Shown here in pieces: positions 13,617 to 25,299 of a stretch of 64,000 bases of DNA. Below the pieces are notes generated by a model, which made no database searches, was not told the origin of the DNA, and saw only the letters and a list, made by a program, of their open reading frames with translations. The DNA lies in assembly GCA_030267565.1 (NCBI GenBank), contig BRXU01000008.1, forward strand, positions 1,860,001-1,924,000, in the 5' to 3' direction. A program made the translations under genes and the position numbers. Origin of the DNA: Pleodorina starrii. Its lineage: Eukaryota; Chlorophyta; Chlorophyceae; Chlamydomonadales; Volvocaceae. Each line of letters starts with the position of its first letter. The first letter of the stretch is position 1.

Positions 13617-15790
13617 TCACAGCGTGAAGTCGGGGAAGACCTGTCCCAGCTGCGGGCAGGCCGCAGGATCCAGCGGCAGCACCCGGCCGCCCCCCGCCAC
13701 CCAGGGTATCCACGTCATGGGCTCGGACGCGCTGCGCAGCGGCAGTCCCTCCAGCTGCCCCACACTCGCCCAGCATGCCCCCGCAGACTCCACGTCCGGA
13801 AGCGTCTTGCAGCGGTACCGGGCTGACGGCCGCCGCAGCGCCGGCCCGGGCGCGTCGCTGGCCGCCGCCGCCGCCTCGGCGGCGGCGGGTGAGGCCGCGA
13901 GTGGGCCGTCCGTGGCTGCGGCGGTGGCCTCGGCAGCGGCGTCAGAGACGGGTACGGGCTCGGCCAGAAAGATGATTCGCCGCCACTGGCCGTTGTGGAA
14001 GGAATCGATGGTCAGGATGCCGGTGACCTGCACGAGAGGGCGCGTGTGGCAGTGTGGCTCAGGGCTACCTCACCAGGGCGCTTCATCACGCCGAGGGGGA
14101 GGCCGGGAGGCCGCGGGGTGGCCGGTCGCCAGCATGTGACAGGTCCGGGCGTGTGGGGCCGGCGCAGCCGTAGCAACACACGCCACGCCCACCATGCACC
14201 TCCCCCTCGGCCCAACCCCACACCGCGAGCGCAAGAGAGAGTGCCGGACTCAAGCCCCCACCCCGTTTGTCTCCTAGAAGGTAGCGTACACCGAAAGCGC
14301 CGGGAAGGCTCTCCTGGCTGCCAACACACAATTGCAGTGGCGGTACGGGTGGTAAAGGTGACCAGCACGAGCGCGGAACGCAGTGCGCTGCGCCGCGCCG
14401 GTGAGCACGTGACCTCGCGCGACGCGACGTGGCGTGGGTGGTGAGACCTGGTCTAGGCCGGGTCACACGGACGTGTGCGCCAGGGGGGCACGGGGGGCGC
14501 CTCCCCGGTGCGATGCGGACTCCCGTCTAATCTCCCCCAGCGCACGGAGCCCGCCCGCGCCCCACGCTCCCCACTCGGTTCCTTCGCTGCGGGTCATCTC
14601 TTCTTACCCCAGTCCGCGCGCTCCTCAGCCCCCTGCCCCTGCCTCGCCCCCTCGCCCGTCGCCCCACCAACCTTGATGTCGGCTCCCGCCTCCTCCCAGG
14701 CCTCCCGAATGACCCCCGCCGTCAGGCTCTCCCCGGGGTCCACCCCCCCGCCCGGCAGCCAGTAACCCACGCCGTGGCGCTCCTGCGAGTGCGGCGCGCG
14801 AGTGGGGCGCAGCACCGCCGTTCGGGTGTGTGTTGTATGGACAGACACAGACAGGTGCAACCCAAATCAGGCAACATGCCTGACCGCTTCTGAGACCCAT
14901 CATGAGATCGGACGTTAGCACGTTACTCTCTATCAAACGTTGGAAAAGCCTCCTGACGGTCTCCCCCCGTTCGTAATGCTCGTAACATTTTAAAGTTCAG
15001 GGTCCCTCTAAATGGAACCGGAATGCTCAAAACTGCCCTGCAGCGCGGATCCTTCTTAAGCGCAGCTGTTGTCCGGTCAGCGCTTCCTGGGAGCATCCTG
15101 GGAACAAGCACGCAACCCGCGCATGAGGCTACCGGTACCGTGCAGTCCCGCTCTCGCACTCCCGGCCGGCATACTTGCCTGTACGAGCAGGAATTTGCCG
15201 TCGGTGGGTCGCCGTACGACGGCCAGCGCAAATACGCCCGTGCGGTGATCCGCCAGTTGGTCTGGCCCGTGAGTCAGGTTGATGTGACGGGTGAGGTGGG
15301 CCGCCCACCGCCGACAGGCGGGGCACTGGGAGCCCAGCATGTCGGGCTCGTGGATGTGGTATAGGGGCTGGTGCTGCCAGAGCTCTAGACTTGAGAGGCC
15401 GTCAAGCCCACACCAGGGGCACGCCAGGTCACCTGTTCCGCGAATACCGGTGATCCGACGCAGTCCCTCTTGCAGATGCTCCAGGTCGTTGGTTACCATC
15501 CCGGCGCCGCTTTGAAAGGCTTTTATGCGCGCCATCGGGTCCTCGGTGGCATCAGGATGCCACACGATTATGTAGCAGGTGCTCAATAACGCCCTCAGGG
15601 CCGCGATGAGCTCGTAGTCCCACGTCGATTTGGCAACGATAACTGTCAGCAGGTTCCGGGGACTTTCGTTCACCCATACTTTCAGCTGAACGAGATCATC
15701 CTGTAATATCCGCGAAAACATTCCATCAGTTGCTATTGTAATACTTGTGACCGGGGGCCAAAGCGAGAGTCCATGTACATATTCCGGCAT
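13617..15790 (-). CDS. Nudix hydrolase with N-terminal Cys/His zinc-binding module
   Basis: Exons, 5' to 3': 15790-15179, 14782-14672, 14027-13617, all phase 0. The first intron is GC-AG (CAG|GCAAGT ... CTCGCAG); the second is GT-AG. The Nudix fold runs from FALAVVRRPTDGKFLLVQ across the first junction into ERHGVGYWLPGGG. The Nudix box GX5EX7REUXEEXGU is complete (GGVDPGESLTAGVIREAWEE, then AGA), so the metal-binding Glu residues are present and diphosphate hydrolysis is expected; the substrate is unknown. Before it lies a Cys/His module: CPWCG, HQPLYHIHEP, CPAC, HLTRHINLTHG. The C-terminus (GILTIDSFHNGQWRRIIFLA and PLRSASEP) fits the end of a Nudix domain. The start is uncertain: the frame is open to 16126, but the residues upstream of 15790 do not look conserved. 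About 377 residues with this start. Confidence 0.82.
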
Positions 15791-16039
15791 TACAGCAGGG
15801 CTATTGCGCCTACGTGTTGATCTACAAATGCGGGTTATGTCGCGTCCGAGCGTTTCGCTTGAAGTCAGCTTGGCGCGTGATATGCTTGTCAGTCGGCAGC
15901 TCAGAGAATGCATACGATATATCAGATCTGAAATGTCGGCGAGCTCTGAGGACATGCAAAAATGCCTTTGCGTCGAGCGCAGACAGCGTCGCCTCGCGTG
16001 GCTCAAAAAAACCTGAATAAACCAACTGAAAACTGCCAT

Positions 16040-16125
16040 ACTGTACGGCGGTCCGCTGAACTCGCATTTTCTATCGACGCGGACCTTTGAGCGCCACCTT
16101 TTCCAATGTTTCGAAATCAAACACA
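16040..16125. promoter_or_regulatory. Divergent promoter region, Nudix / asparaginase
   Basis: The two genes are head-to-head. Depending on which Nudix start is real, 86 to 335 bp separate the start codons, so the promoters must overlap or be shared. No clear TATA box was seen. A 13-codon upstream ORF starting at 16106 overlaps the asparaginase ATG in another frame and could reduce its translation. Confidence 0.4.
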
Positions 16126-17705
16126 ATGCACATCACCTTTATTGTGACAGGCGGCACCATCTTCCAGAAGAAGGACCCCGGAACGGGGTCCATGGTCATC
16201 GCTGTCAGCCTCGACGACCTCGTCTGCGGCTGGCTGGCGGATCTGGGCGTGACCTCCTCCACATGCGTGGACCTCAAGGCTCGCAGCGGCGCGGAGCTCA
16301 CGTACGACACCATCTTCGCCGCGCGCGATGCCGTACTGGCGCACCTAAAAGATGCAAAACAGCGCTCCGCAGGCTCCGCCGCCTTCGTGCTCGTCACCGG
16401 CACCGACACGCTTGAAGAGTTTGCCTTCTGCCTAGATCTGCTGATGGGCGCCGCGCTGGTGGCGGAGTCCGCGTCGCTGGTCGTGACGGGCGCGATGAAG
16501 CCGTACGACATTGAGGGGTACGACGGCCGGTGCAACCTGCAGCAGGCCGTACAGGTAAAAAACGCAGGAAGAGGAGGGACTGCTCGGCCGGGGAGGGCGC
16601 TCCGCGCTCGGGCTGGCGGGACGGGCCTATTGCATGAATTCACTCCGCTGTCCGCTGTCCACTGTCCGCTGTTCGCTGTCCGCTGTTCGCTGTTCGCTGT
16701 TCGCCTCCTCGTGCAGGTTGCTGCCTCCCCCCACGCGGCCCAGTTCGGAGTGCTTGTGACCCTCAATGATGACATCCACCTGGCCAGATACGTGCGCAAG
16801 GCGGACAGCCAGCTCATGGGCGCCTTCCAATCCCACCCGGGACCCGTGGGTCAGGTGAGGTTTCGTAAAAAGAAGGTACCGTACCGCAGCGGAGGGACGG
16901 GAGGTGAGGGAAGGGGAAGGGGAAAAGGGAAGGGGAGGTCACTCAGGAAAGGCCGCCGATCTCGGATCGCCCTCCCCCTCCCTTTCCAGAGCCCCGCCGC
17001 CGCCGCCGCTCCCTCGCTGCGGCTCCTACTTCTTCGCCCCCCCTAACCCAACACCACCAACCCACCACCCAACCATCGCCTCCGCTCCCTTCGCTGCGGT
17101 TTCTCCTTTATCACTCCCCACCCCACCTCACCCACCCCAAACCCCCATCCCCATCCCACCCCAACCCCACGCAGGTTCGTGAGGGCCGCGTGCGCTTCTA
17201 CTACGGGCCCCCGCCCGACGCCGCCGCCTGGCGCGACCCGCGCCTGGCGGCCCTCGACGCCGCTGCCGTACGACCGTACGGCAGCCGTGTCGGCATCTGG
17301 CTCACGGGCGTGTCATCGGGACCGCTGCCCGAGCCGCTCCTCACCCAACTCGCCGGTCTGGTGCTGGCGGCGCCAGGCACCGGCAGCCTCTCCGCTTCGC
17401 TGACGGACCAGCTGGCGGCCTGGACGGCGCGTCTGCCGATTGTGATTGCCACTCGCTGCGGCGTGGGTTGCAACTTCGACGACCACTACTACCGGGGCAG
17501 CCGTACAAAGTACGAGTCGCGGGGTTTCCTGTTGGCGGAGTTTTCGCACCTGGATGCGGTGCAGGCGCGGAATCTGTTGGTGCTGCGGCTGGCGGCGGGG
17601 GTGTATCCGCAATACGGGGGCCTGGCTGGGCCGGCGGGGGGTGAGGGGGAGGCGGGGGTGGTGGGGAGGGAGGGGGAGGGGGGGGTGAGGGGCGGGCCGC
17701 CGTGA
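16126..17705 (+). CDS. L-asparaginase/glutaminase-family amidohydrolase
   Basis: Predicted to hydrolyse L-asparagine to aspartate and ammonia. Exons 16126-16554, 16717-16854 and 17175-17705 join in phase 0 (365 residues). The N-terminal catalytic motif is HITFIVTGGTIFQ, and the second conserved motif is FVLVTGTDTLEEFAF. These are followed by LVVTGAMKPYDIEGYDGRCN and LVTLNDDIHLARYVRKADSQ, all typical of the bacterial-type family. No signal peptide is visible, so a cytosolic enzyme is likely. The ATG at 16126 directly precedes the first beta strand. The last 22 residues are Gly/Glu/Arg-rich and look like intron read-through. A donor at 17641 (GGG|GTGAGG, phase 1) and an acceptor ending at 18268 would instead attach an acidic exon reading DDDEYWADLLAVRSG, so the true C-terminus may differ. 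Confidence 0.87.
16645..16704. repeat. Intronic 7-bp tandem repeat (CTGTCCG/CTGTTCG)
   Basis: About eight degenerate 7-bp units run up to the 3' splice site of asparaginase intron 1 and supply part of its pyrimidine tract. Confidence 0.75.
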
Positions 17706-18423
17706 TGGGCCTGACGGAGGGAAAGGCGGCTGCTGAGGCGGCTGCTGCTGCTGCAAGGCTTTGCGTGAAGTGGCGTGACGTGGCGCGGTGCGTGGTGCGG
17801 TGCGGTGTGTGTTGGGGAGTTGTTATTGTCAACACGTGTCTGATGCTGTTTCAGGGAAGTGAAGTGGGGCGTGTGGGGGGCTACCTGTGGGGGCCCAGCT
17901 GGCGTGCAGTCAGTCTTAAGACGGCAGGCAGCTCGGTCCCGGTGGGCAACCCGCCTTACCCCCCCCCCCGCATTGACGAATTGCGCTGGGCAACCGTTTC
18001 ACACTTGGTCGTTTGGCTGGTACGTTGGGCAGAGGCGGTGGGCAGGAACGGCGTCGGGGAGGCGTCGATTCGAGCCGAGGTGACGGTGATGATCACGGTG
18101 GGGTCGCGATGATGCTGTCGGTCGGTCCTCTTTCGGACCGACAGCTGTCCCGACAGCAGTGTCCCATTGCATCAAAACCTTAAACCGGGCCCGGAAGCCC
18201 ACCCACCCACCCGCCCATCCACCCACACCGGTTACCGACAGCCGTCGGACAGCACCCCGGCCGCGCAGCCCCGGACGACGACAACGACGACGACGATGAA
18301 TACTGGGCCGACCTGTTGGCGGTGCGCAGCGGGGCCCGGGCAGGCGGCGCCCCTCCTCCCCTCATCCTCCCCGCACCTCCTCCCCCCTCCACATGTCACG
18401 AGTCACACCTCCTCACACCCCCC

Positions 18424-21317
18424 TCACACGCTGACCTGCGACAGGCCATACACCGCCCCGCGCAGCAGCGCAGCAATCGTCCCCTCCGACAGCCCCGCGC
18501 CGTACCGCCCCCGCAGCACCGCCGCGCACCGCCGCCACGCCTCCGCCTCCGCCTCCCTCCCCGCCTCCGCCTCCCCCCCAGCCTCCGCCTCCCGTCCTCC
18601 TCCCTGCCGCTGCCCCGCCCCCGCCCCGGCCCCCGCCGCCCCCGCCGCCATCATCGCCCGCTTCACCTCCAGGTACATGTGCAGGTCGCTGCCCGGCGCC
18701 ACCGCCTCACACACCGCCACCTGTCGATCCACCGCCTCCGCCGCCTCCCCCCCAAGACCCAGCACCTCTGCCAGCGCCGCGTGCTGACTGTACAGATCGA
18801 ACGCGCTGGCGCGCAGCCACTGACGCCGCACCTCCGGCGGCTCCGCCGCCGCCGAGCCCGGGCCCGCCTCCGCGTCCGGAACAGCTCGCCGAGTGAGCTC
18901 GTCCAGCTGCCGTATATCCTGCCGTACCCGTTGGAGCAGGTCGCTCAGGGCGGCTGCGGTGTTGGCGGTGGGGTTGGTGGCGGCGGCGGCGGCGTCAGGC
19001 CCGGTGTCGCCGCTGCTGCCGGCGGCCGCCGCCCGGCCCAGCTCGTCCAGTTCCGCGCTGCGCTCGTCGCACCTCGCCAGGATGTCCTGCGACGCCGTAC
19101 ATGTCGTACATTGTAGTTCTACCACTTGTGGTATGGCACAGCGGGTGAAGCTTGCGATGCCGCCAACCCCCAGGCCCCAGCCCCGCTGTCTCCCTCGACC
19201 CGTCACTCCACCTCATCCCCTCTGCCACTCAGCCCCTCCCCCATCCCCACACACCCCACACGCACCGCTTAGGGTGCACACCCACACCCACCCACCCACA
19301 CACAGCCGCCCCCTCGCACCTGCAGCCCCTCCGCCAAAGAGCAACCGGGGCCGGGGCCGGGCGCCGCCCCGACAGCCGCCCCAGCGTCCGTACAGTCGTA
19401 CAGCAGCTCCGTTCTGCACCGCGGGCAGTCGCAGGAGAAGTGATAGCCCTCGGCCAGCTGCGCCTGCCGCTCGTCCACCGGGCGCAACGACGCTCGTCCA
19501 AGGTAGTTGATGAGGACCTCGGAGCCCTGGCAGTTGGCGGTTGGCGGTTTGGCGGTTACGCGGTTTCGGAACACGTCACGTCGGCGGCGGCGCCAAAGCC
19601 AGGACGGCGGCGGCGACGGCCAGTGCGGGCGGCGGCGCGCAAACACGGGGACAGGGCTCAGGCCCCTGGGCTCGGCCAAGTCCCAAAAGGAGCAAGTGCC
19701 TCCCTCTCGACCCTCGATAGGAGTGAATGACTCGACCCACTACCCCCAATGACGGATTAGAGAGGGCAGCCTCGCGCTACGGGCAGGCTGGGGTGCCCTA
19801 CCGTAGTTCCCAGGCCCGGCCCCTGCCTGCCTCCCTCAACCTCCCTCAACTCGTTCATGATCAAAGCACAGGTGCCCGAACTAATTTAACCCCCATGGCC
19901 CTCCCTTCGCTCCGTCGCCGCCCCTTTCTCTTACACCCCTCCCTCCCTCCCACCCCCCATCCGTGAAAGAGCAGAAAGACAAGCCATGATGCCGCGTCAC
20001 CCACCCACCCACCCACTCCCACCTCGCGGATGCTCCTGGCCGCCACCACCATCATCCGACCGCCCACCACAAAGTTGACGGCGTTGGGCAGACAGGAGTG
20101 GTTGAGCATGCTGAAGGAGGGGAACAGACCCAGGTGGCCAACCTGGTGGGGGTGGGGGTCGCCGCAGGAGGAGGAGGAGGAGGAGGAGGAGGAGCTGGTG
20201 ACGGTGCCAGAGGCGCTAGAGGTGCCAGAGGCGCTGATGCCGGCGCCGGTGCCGGCGCCGGCTGGGTTGGCGCTGCGCGCTGCGCATGTGGGGAAGTCGG
20301 CAAACTCCTCGCCAAAGGAGTTGCAGCCTGTGCTGGAGGGAGGGAGGGGAGAGGGGAGGGAGGGTGAAGCAAGCGGGGACGGGGTGGAAGCAGTCGTGAT
20401 GGGATGCGGCACGCCAGTGCGCGCTCGCGTGACGGTACAGAGGAGACCCCCCACGAAGAGCGCCCCCGGTGGGGAGAGATGCCGAGTCAGGCCGCGGCAC
20501 GTCCGGCCGTGAGAGGGGAGACTGACCCGCCGTCCGCCGTCCGCCAATGGCGCTCTATTATTCGAGCTGACCGCGCAGCGCGCGGGACACCCGCGGATGA
20601 GACAGATCAGATAATGCTGTCGTTGTTGATGTTCCAGGGCGGGGATCGCGGCGTCGGGCGGCGGGCGGGGCCGCGGCTCGTTGTACGGCATGGTACGACC
20701 CGCCTCGGCGGCTAAGGCGCACTTGGCATAGTGTCCGCCGGCCTTGTCAACCGTCCCTTTTCCCACGCGGGGCAGTACCTACCTATGATGCCAAAGAGCT
20801 TCATGTCATCCAGTTCCGAGTCACCGTCGGTCTCCTCGTCCTCCAAGTCAACCCCCGCATACAGGCTGTCCAAGCTACGTAGCTCTTCGTGGCTGTAGCT
20901 TGATTCCCTTATCCTGTTGGATGCGCAGTCGCAAAACAGGGGTAAAAAGTGAAGCTGTGGCACCGAAATAAATTGACGACGAGCAAATGCTTACGCATCC
21001 ACCAGCTCCTCCGGCGACGGGATGGCTCCCATTGGACAGGTGACGTATGCGAGCGGTTTGGACACCAGCACAAGCTGTCCTGGCTCCAAATTTGCTGCCG
21101 CGATAACGCCGCGTCCACGACCGGCGATTTCAGCAACTTGCACCAGACCCTGGTGCTCAGGGGCTGTGAAGCTTGCATCACAGTATATTTGCTCCAGCCA
21201 CGCCGGATTTACGGTGTCTTTGGTTGTTGATCTAACAGCGGCGCCCCGCCTAGATACTAGCACGCGTTGGAGCCTGCTGCGCGCTTGCAGTGGGGGCTTG
21301 AGAGATACCGCCCTCAT
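18424..21317 (-). CDS. SET-domain protein lysine methyltransferase (SMYD/ATXR-like, no MYND finger)
   Basis: Exons, 5' to 3': 21317-20995, 20913-20783, 20327-20023, 19526-19320, 19086-18424. All splice phases agree (542 residues). The SET domain is split over four exons: VQVAEIAGRGRGVIAAANL, then KLFGIIGCNSFGEEF, the active-site and knot segment SFSMLNHSCLPNAVNF, then GSEVLINYLGR and the post-SET cysteines CDCPRC. These are the S-adenosylmethionine- and zinc-binding hallmarks, so lysine methylation is expected; the target is unknown. Unlike animal SMYD proteins, no Cys-rich MYND finger interrupts the domain. A poly-Ser/Gly insert sits before NHSC. The C-terminus is helical and TPR-like. The first 30 residues are Arg/Ser/Ala-rich without acidic residues, so organelle targeting is possible. 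The 3' end may be spliced further, since the last residues SQVSV overlie a weak donor. Confidence 0.85.
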
Positions 21318-22470
21318 CGTCGTAACAGTTATGATAGTTGGTCAGAGGCGCGGCCGTGGTTCTCCTAAAAACGTATTACTAAGCGTGTCTCCGTACTGTA
21401 CTGTAGTATGCAGTATTGCAGATAGATGCAGTAAAGCTTCGAGTGGTGAGCGCAGGTGAGAAATGAACCACCTTCTCATCTAGCGTCCTTGACCGCAGCT
21501 GCTCGTCTCCTGCCATTGCGACCTCTTTCGTCAACCGGGCGACACGGCCGAAGGTAAATCCGTGCCGCGACTGCAACGCACCATCCGATTTTTCGGCGCC
21601 GCCTGCACCACGCAAACGCCCCAACGGCCCTGCCCTTGAGCGCATCCAAACTACTTGGATATGGGAGGGCTTTAGCAAGTCCCAGAAGACCACGAAAACC
21701 CACATAAAGCTGAAATCTCGCGGCGGAAGCAGGGAATGCCCAGGCGCGCAGCCTTCCTTTCCAATACGGAATACTGCATTCAATCGCAGATTCTGCGCTG
21801 AGCTCAAGGTAAAAGGCCTTTGACCGATCTGCTCACGATGGAATGCCGGCCGGCCGGTAGACTGCCGGCACGACAGCGGGGGTGGGGTGGGGTGGGCTAT
21901 TGCACCACGCGGGCTGTGCATGGTGCGAGGCAGCACAGCGGGCGGGCGCCGCCTTGCTCTGTCGATGTGCACTCGTAGACAAAACAGAAAAAACCCAAAT
22001 TGGCGAGGTGTTTGAAAGTGCCTCCTGCTCCGAAAATGGGTCATCGAAAACGGTCATGCTCGCTCGCTTGCCAACGCGCGGCATCTGTGGCCACCACCAG
22101 CAGAGCACCAGCAGAGCAGAGAGCACCACCACCAGAGCACCAGTGCGTCGGGTGGGGTGCGCACCAAAGCGGCCATTATCCTCATAGATCCTCTCTTATC
22201 ATTATTATTATTATTATCTGGGTAGGTTCATTCTCTAAACCGATTCATTCTCACACATCGCCGGCTTTGCAGGTCCGCAAAAGCTCGCCCACACCACCAA
22301 AGTGACGCGTGACGCAGCCAAGCCCACCCATCCTCTCAAGCATCATCCCGACTTCCTTCCAAGACACACGCAGACACGCACCGCTCTCGTGCTTCCCGTT
22401 GTGCTCCGAGAGTCCACATGTACGAAAGCCGCGAAAAGCGGTTTCATATACGGTATGGTGATATTACCGT

Positions 22471-23210
22471 AATTAGCATAGGGTTGTGAATTAAGATTTA
22501 CGGTTTTAAGATATTACGAATTTAAGCTTACTTAATTACATAATTAAGGTTGGACCAGGCTTAATTTTACGAATTAAGGACTCGCCGTAATAAGCCTCCT
22601 CAAAAGGACCAAAAACCTTAAAAGTGTAACGGACCCATGGGTCGTACACGTCCTGCCGGTCTCCAGACCGGCTTTCCGCTGCCCTTTTGCACCTCTCTCA
22701 TACCCCAAGCTGAATAGGGGATCGGGTACTCGGATCACGCACGCGGTGGTCGTATTAGGGATGGGATTCCATCAGGCGGTTCAGGCGGATGGGGGGTGAG
22801 CCGGTCCCCCCCCCCCAACCGCAAGCAGGAAACGCAATCAACAGTACGCGATGCACGATGCGATATAAACATATCATCATATAAGCCAACCGTCAATGCA
22901 AAGAAGTCGAGCGTCAAACCCCGTGTCACTAGTCCACTACGCTGGCCAGACAGCAACACCACGTGTGTAAAGCTGTAAACGGGAGGGACGGCCGAGGCTA
23001 ATCACGGCTCCGGGAGCTCCAGGCCGGGCTGGGCCTCCATCCACTGAATCCGCAATCGTACACATGTACGGAAAGCTTAATTTAAGGTTCCAGGGTTGAG
23101 GTCCCACGGACCTTAAAACTTGCAATTTTACTTAAAACCTGAATTAAGCTTACTTAATTACACATGCCAAAATCCTGTTAAGCTTAAATTCACAACCCTA
23201 AATTAGCAGT
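22471..23210. repeat. AT-rich element with inverted termini and a 19-bp direct repeat
   Basis: The left end contains TAGGGTTGTGAATTAAG (22479-22495). The right end contains the reverse complement of TAGGGTTGTGAATTTAAG (23183-23200). Inside each end is an identical 19-bp direct copy, TTAAGCTTACTTAATTACA, at 22522-22540 and 23144-23162. Both ends are strongly AT-rich, in contrast to the GC-rich surroundings. This looks like a small non-autonomous mobile element or its remains. No transposase and no clear target duplication were seen. Confidence 0.5.
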
Positions 23211-24832
23211 TGCTGCCAAACGGACTGTACGGCCACGTACACATCCGCGTCGTTCCTCGCCCCGCCCATAACGAGTTAACAGCGCAGCCGCAACATAGCT
23301 CCAGGGTGGGACGACCACACGGCGAAATCACACGATCCAAACGCTCCTGGTCAAACAAAAAAAGCGCGGAATGACGTGTACCCTCTGTGCAGCCTCAGTC
23401 CGCGGCTCAGTCCGCCGTCTTGTGGCTCCAGAGCTTGACCGCTGTTGACAGCTGTTGACAGCTCTGAAGCTCTGCGGCTCTGAGACGACCCAAAACGGAA
23501 CAATAAGCACACAAACACAAACACACACACACGACCCCCTTTTTCCACAGTCCTGTGGTTACACAGCCCTCTGTGGGTTCCCGATCAGCCACCGACACCG
23601 CCGTGTGCCAGGTGCTGCTGCGGTCGTGGCCTGGCCTGGCCTTTGCCTTTACTGCCTTCCTCGACACAACATACGGTACGAAACCATTTGGGTCGGGACC
23701 CCGGACCCGACCCAACCCGGATCCGGATCCCGACCCCGATCCGGACCGGACCCGACCGGTCGACATAATACGGTACGTGCAGGTCTGTGCAGGTGCAACG
23801 TAACGCGCTCGGACCCCAGCCCTCCCCCAAAACCAACAGACGGACGTAGCCGCGCGCCCGCCCCTGCGCTGTGTCTCGGCCCGGTCGGGGGCCCCCGTCC
23901 GGTGCTCGTCCTGCCTCGGGGCGAGTCGCCCACACAGTGAAACACACCCGTCAACAGCAGGCCAGACAAGGCATTCAGCAGTCCACACATACGGTGCATT
24001 AACAACGCAAGTTCTTTCCCTGCCTAGACACAGACGCCGCGCCCAGACGCGGGACTCTACGCGGTGGGACGGGCGCTGGCGAGCAACGGCGAGCTGCCTA
24101 GGCCCTGCGCCTCCCCCTCTTATTGACTATTCCACGTTAATCGATCCACCCAACCGCCCATCCGAAGGCAACCTGCAGCGCTGCAGGATCAACAGGATCA
24201 AACCCGACAGCAATACATAGACGCTTATCTGACGCCGTGTAACTAGAGTTCGCGACGCGCATACATCAAGAGTTTGTACTTGAATTTGGTTCCTCGCCCC
24301 GGGCGCGCGCGCCTGCTCTACGCATTACTGCAGGTTCTCTCTTTGGCAAAAACAGAGGGAAAGGTCCGGACCGACCGACCTGTCCTGGCTCAATCATCGC
24401 GTTTCCCGATTCCAACGCCCTCTTCCAGCGCTGACCGCACGGACGCACAAGAATTCCCGGCAAGCCCTGTGTCACGTCTTCACAACGAGCAACACCTTCC
24501 CTCGCCACACGCCAGCATGCACAGCACAGCGCGGCAAGACTAGGTATGTATCCCGTTCTCGGCCCTACGAAATCGGTTTTTTGGTTTCATCGCAAAAGAT
24601 GATTCCCAAAATTTATCCAACGCCTAGAAATATTGGAGCGGAACTTATTCGACCGGCCCTGCAGACAGCCTGCAGAGCCAACCAGCAAGTACTAAGCGGG
24701 ACAGCGTACTTCGGACGACGTAAGAATCTAACGAGAGAGAAAAAGAGCGCAGCATGGAAAGACACAACGCGGACTCTCGAGGCTCGAGACTCCCTCCATC
24801 TACGAAAAGGCCACATTCAAACCGAGCGAGGC

Positions 24833-24880
24833 AGCGCAGCAGCAGCAGCAGCAGCAACAGCAGCAGAGCAGCAACCGTTC
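24833..24880. repeat. (GCA)n microsatellite
   Basis: An imperfect GCA/ACA trinucleotide run outside any recognised exon, downstream of the AP2 gene. Confidence 0.7.
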
Positions 24881-25299
24881 ACTAGTAAACGCCCCGCAGC
24901 GAAAGCCCCGTTCTCGCGCAGACGCACAGACGCGCAGATGGACGCACAGAGGTGCACGCCGATCCCCAAGAGGTGCCCGCCCGAGGGCCTTCCGAGCCTT
25001 GACCGCGTTCCTCTGCTGCACCGCCCGCGAAGAAGGAAGAGCGCGGCGGCTCCCCACCTCCTCCTCCTCCTCCTCCTCTGCCGCCGCCATTGCTGCGCGG
25101 CAAGATCTTCTGGCATTTCCCCACTTCTCACGTCGTGTGATCATCTGCCGGTTGCGAGGGAGGGAGGCCGGTTGGGTGGGAGGCCGGGGCCGGACGAGCC
25201 ATTTATTTCCAAAAACCGCGAGTAGTGCCCGCGTACGGCACCGCAACACACACGCATAACATGTCGCCTGGCCGATTCATGCGCCGAAAACGCTGCAAA

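Larger units (their letters stand above)
21318..25299. other. Intergenic region with AT-rich repeat element
   Basis: Lies between the 5' end of the SET gene and the 3' end of the AP2 gene. No protein-like ORF was recognised. It includes (TTA/ATT)n at 22198-22217, the AT-rich repeat pair at 22471-23210, and a (GCA)n microsatellite at 24833-24880. Confidence 0.5.

Noticed and set aside
15791..16126. Extension of the Nudix protein to the farthest upstream in-frame ATG at 16126
   Set aside because: It would start inside the asparaginase start codon on the other strand, and the added residues look non-conserved.
18316..19116. Long plus-strand ORF across the last SET-gene exon
   Set aside because: Pro/Arg/Leu-rich antisense reading of the SET gene's C-terminal exon. 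Only its first ~70 bases may belong to an asparaginase exon.
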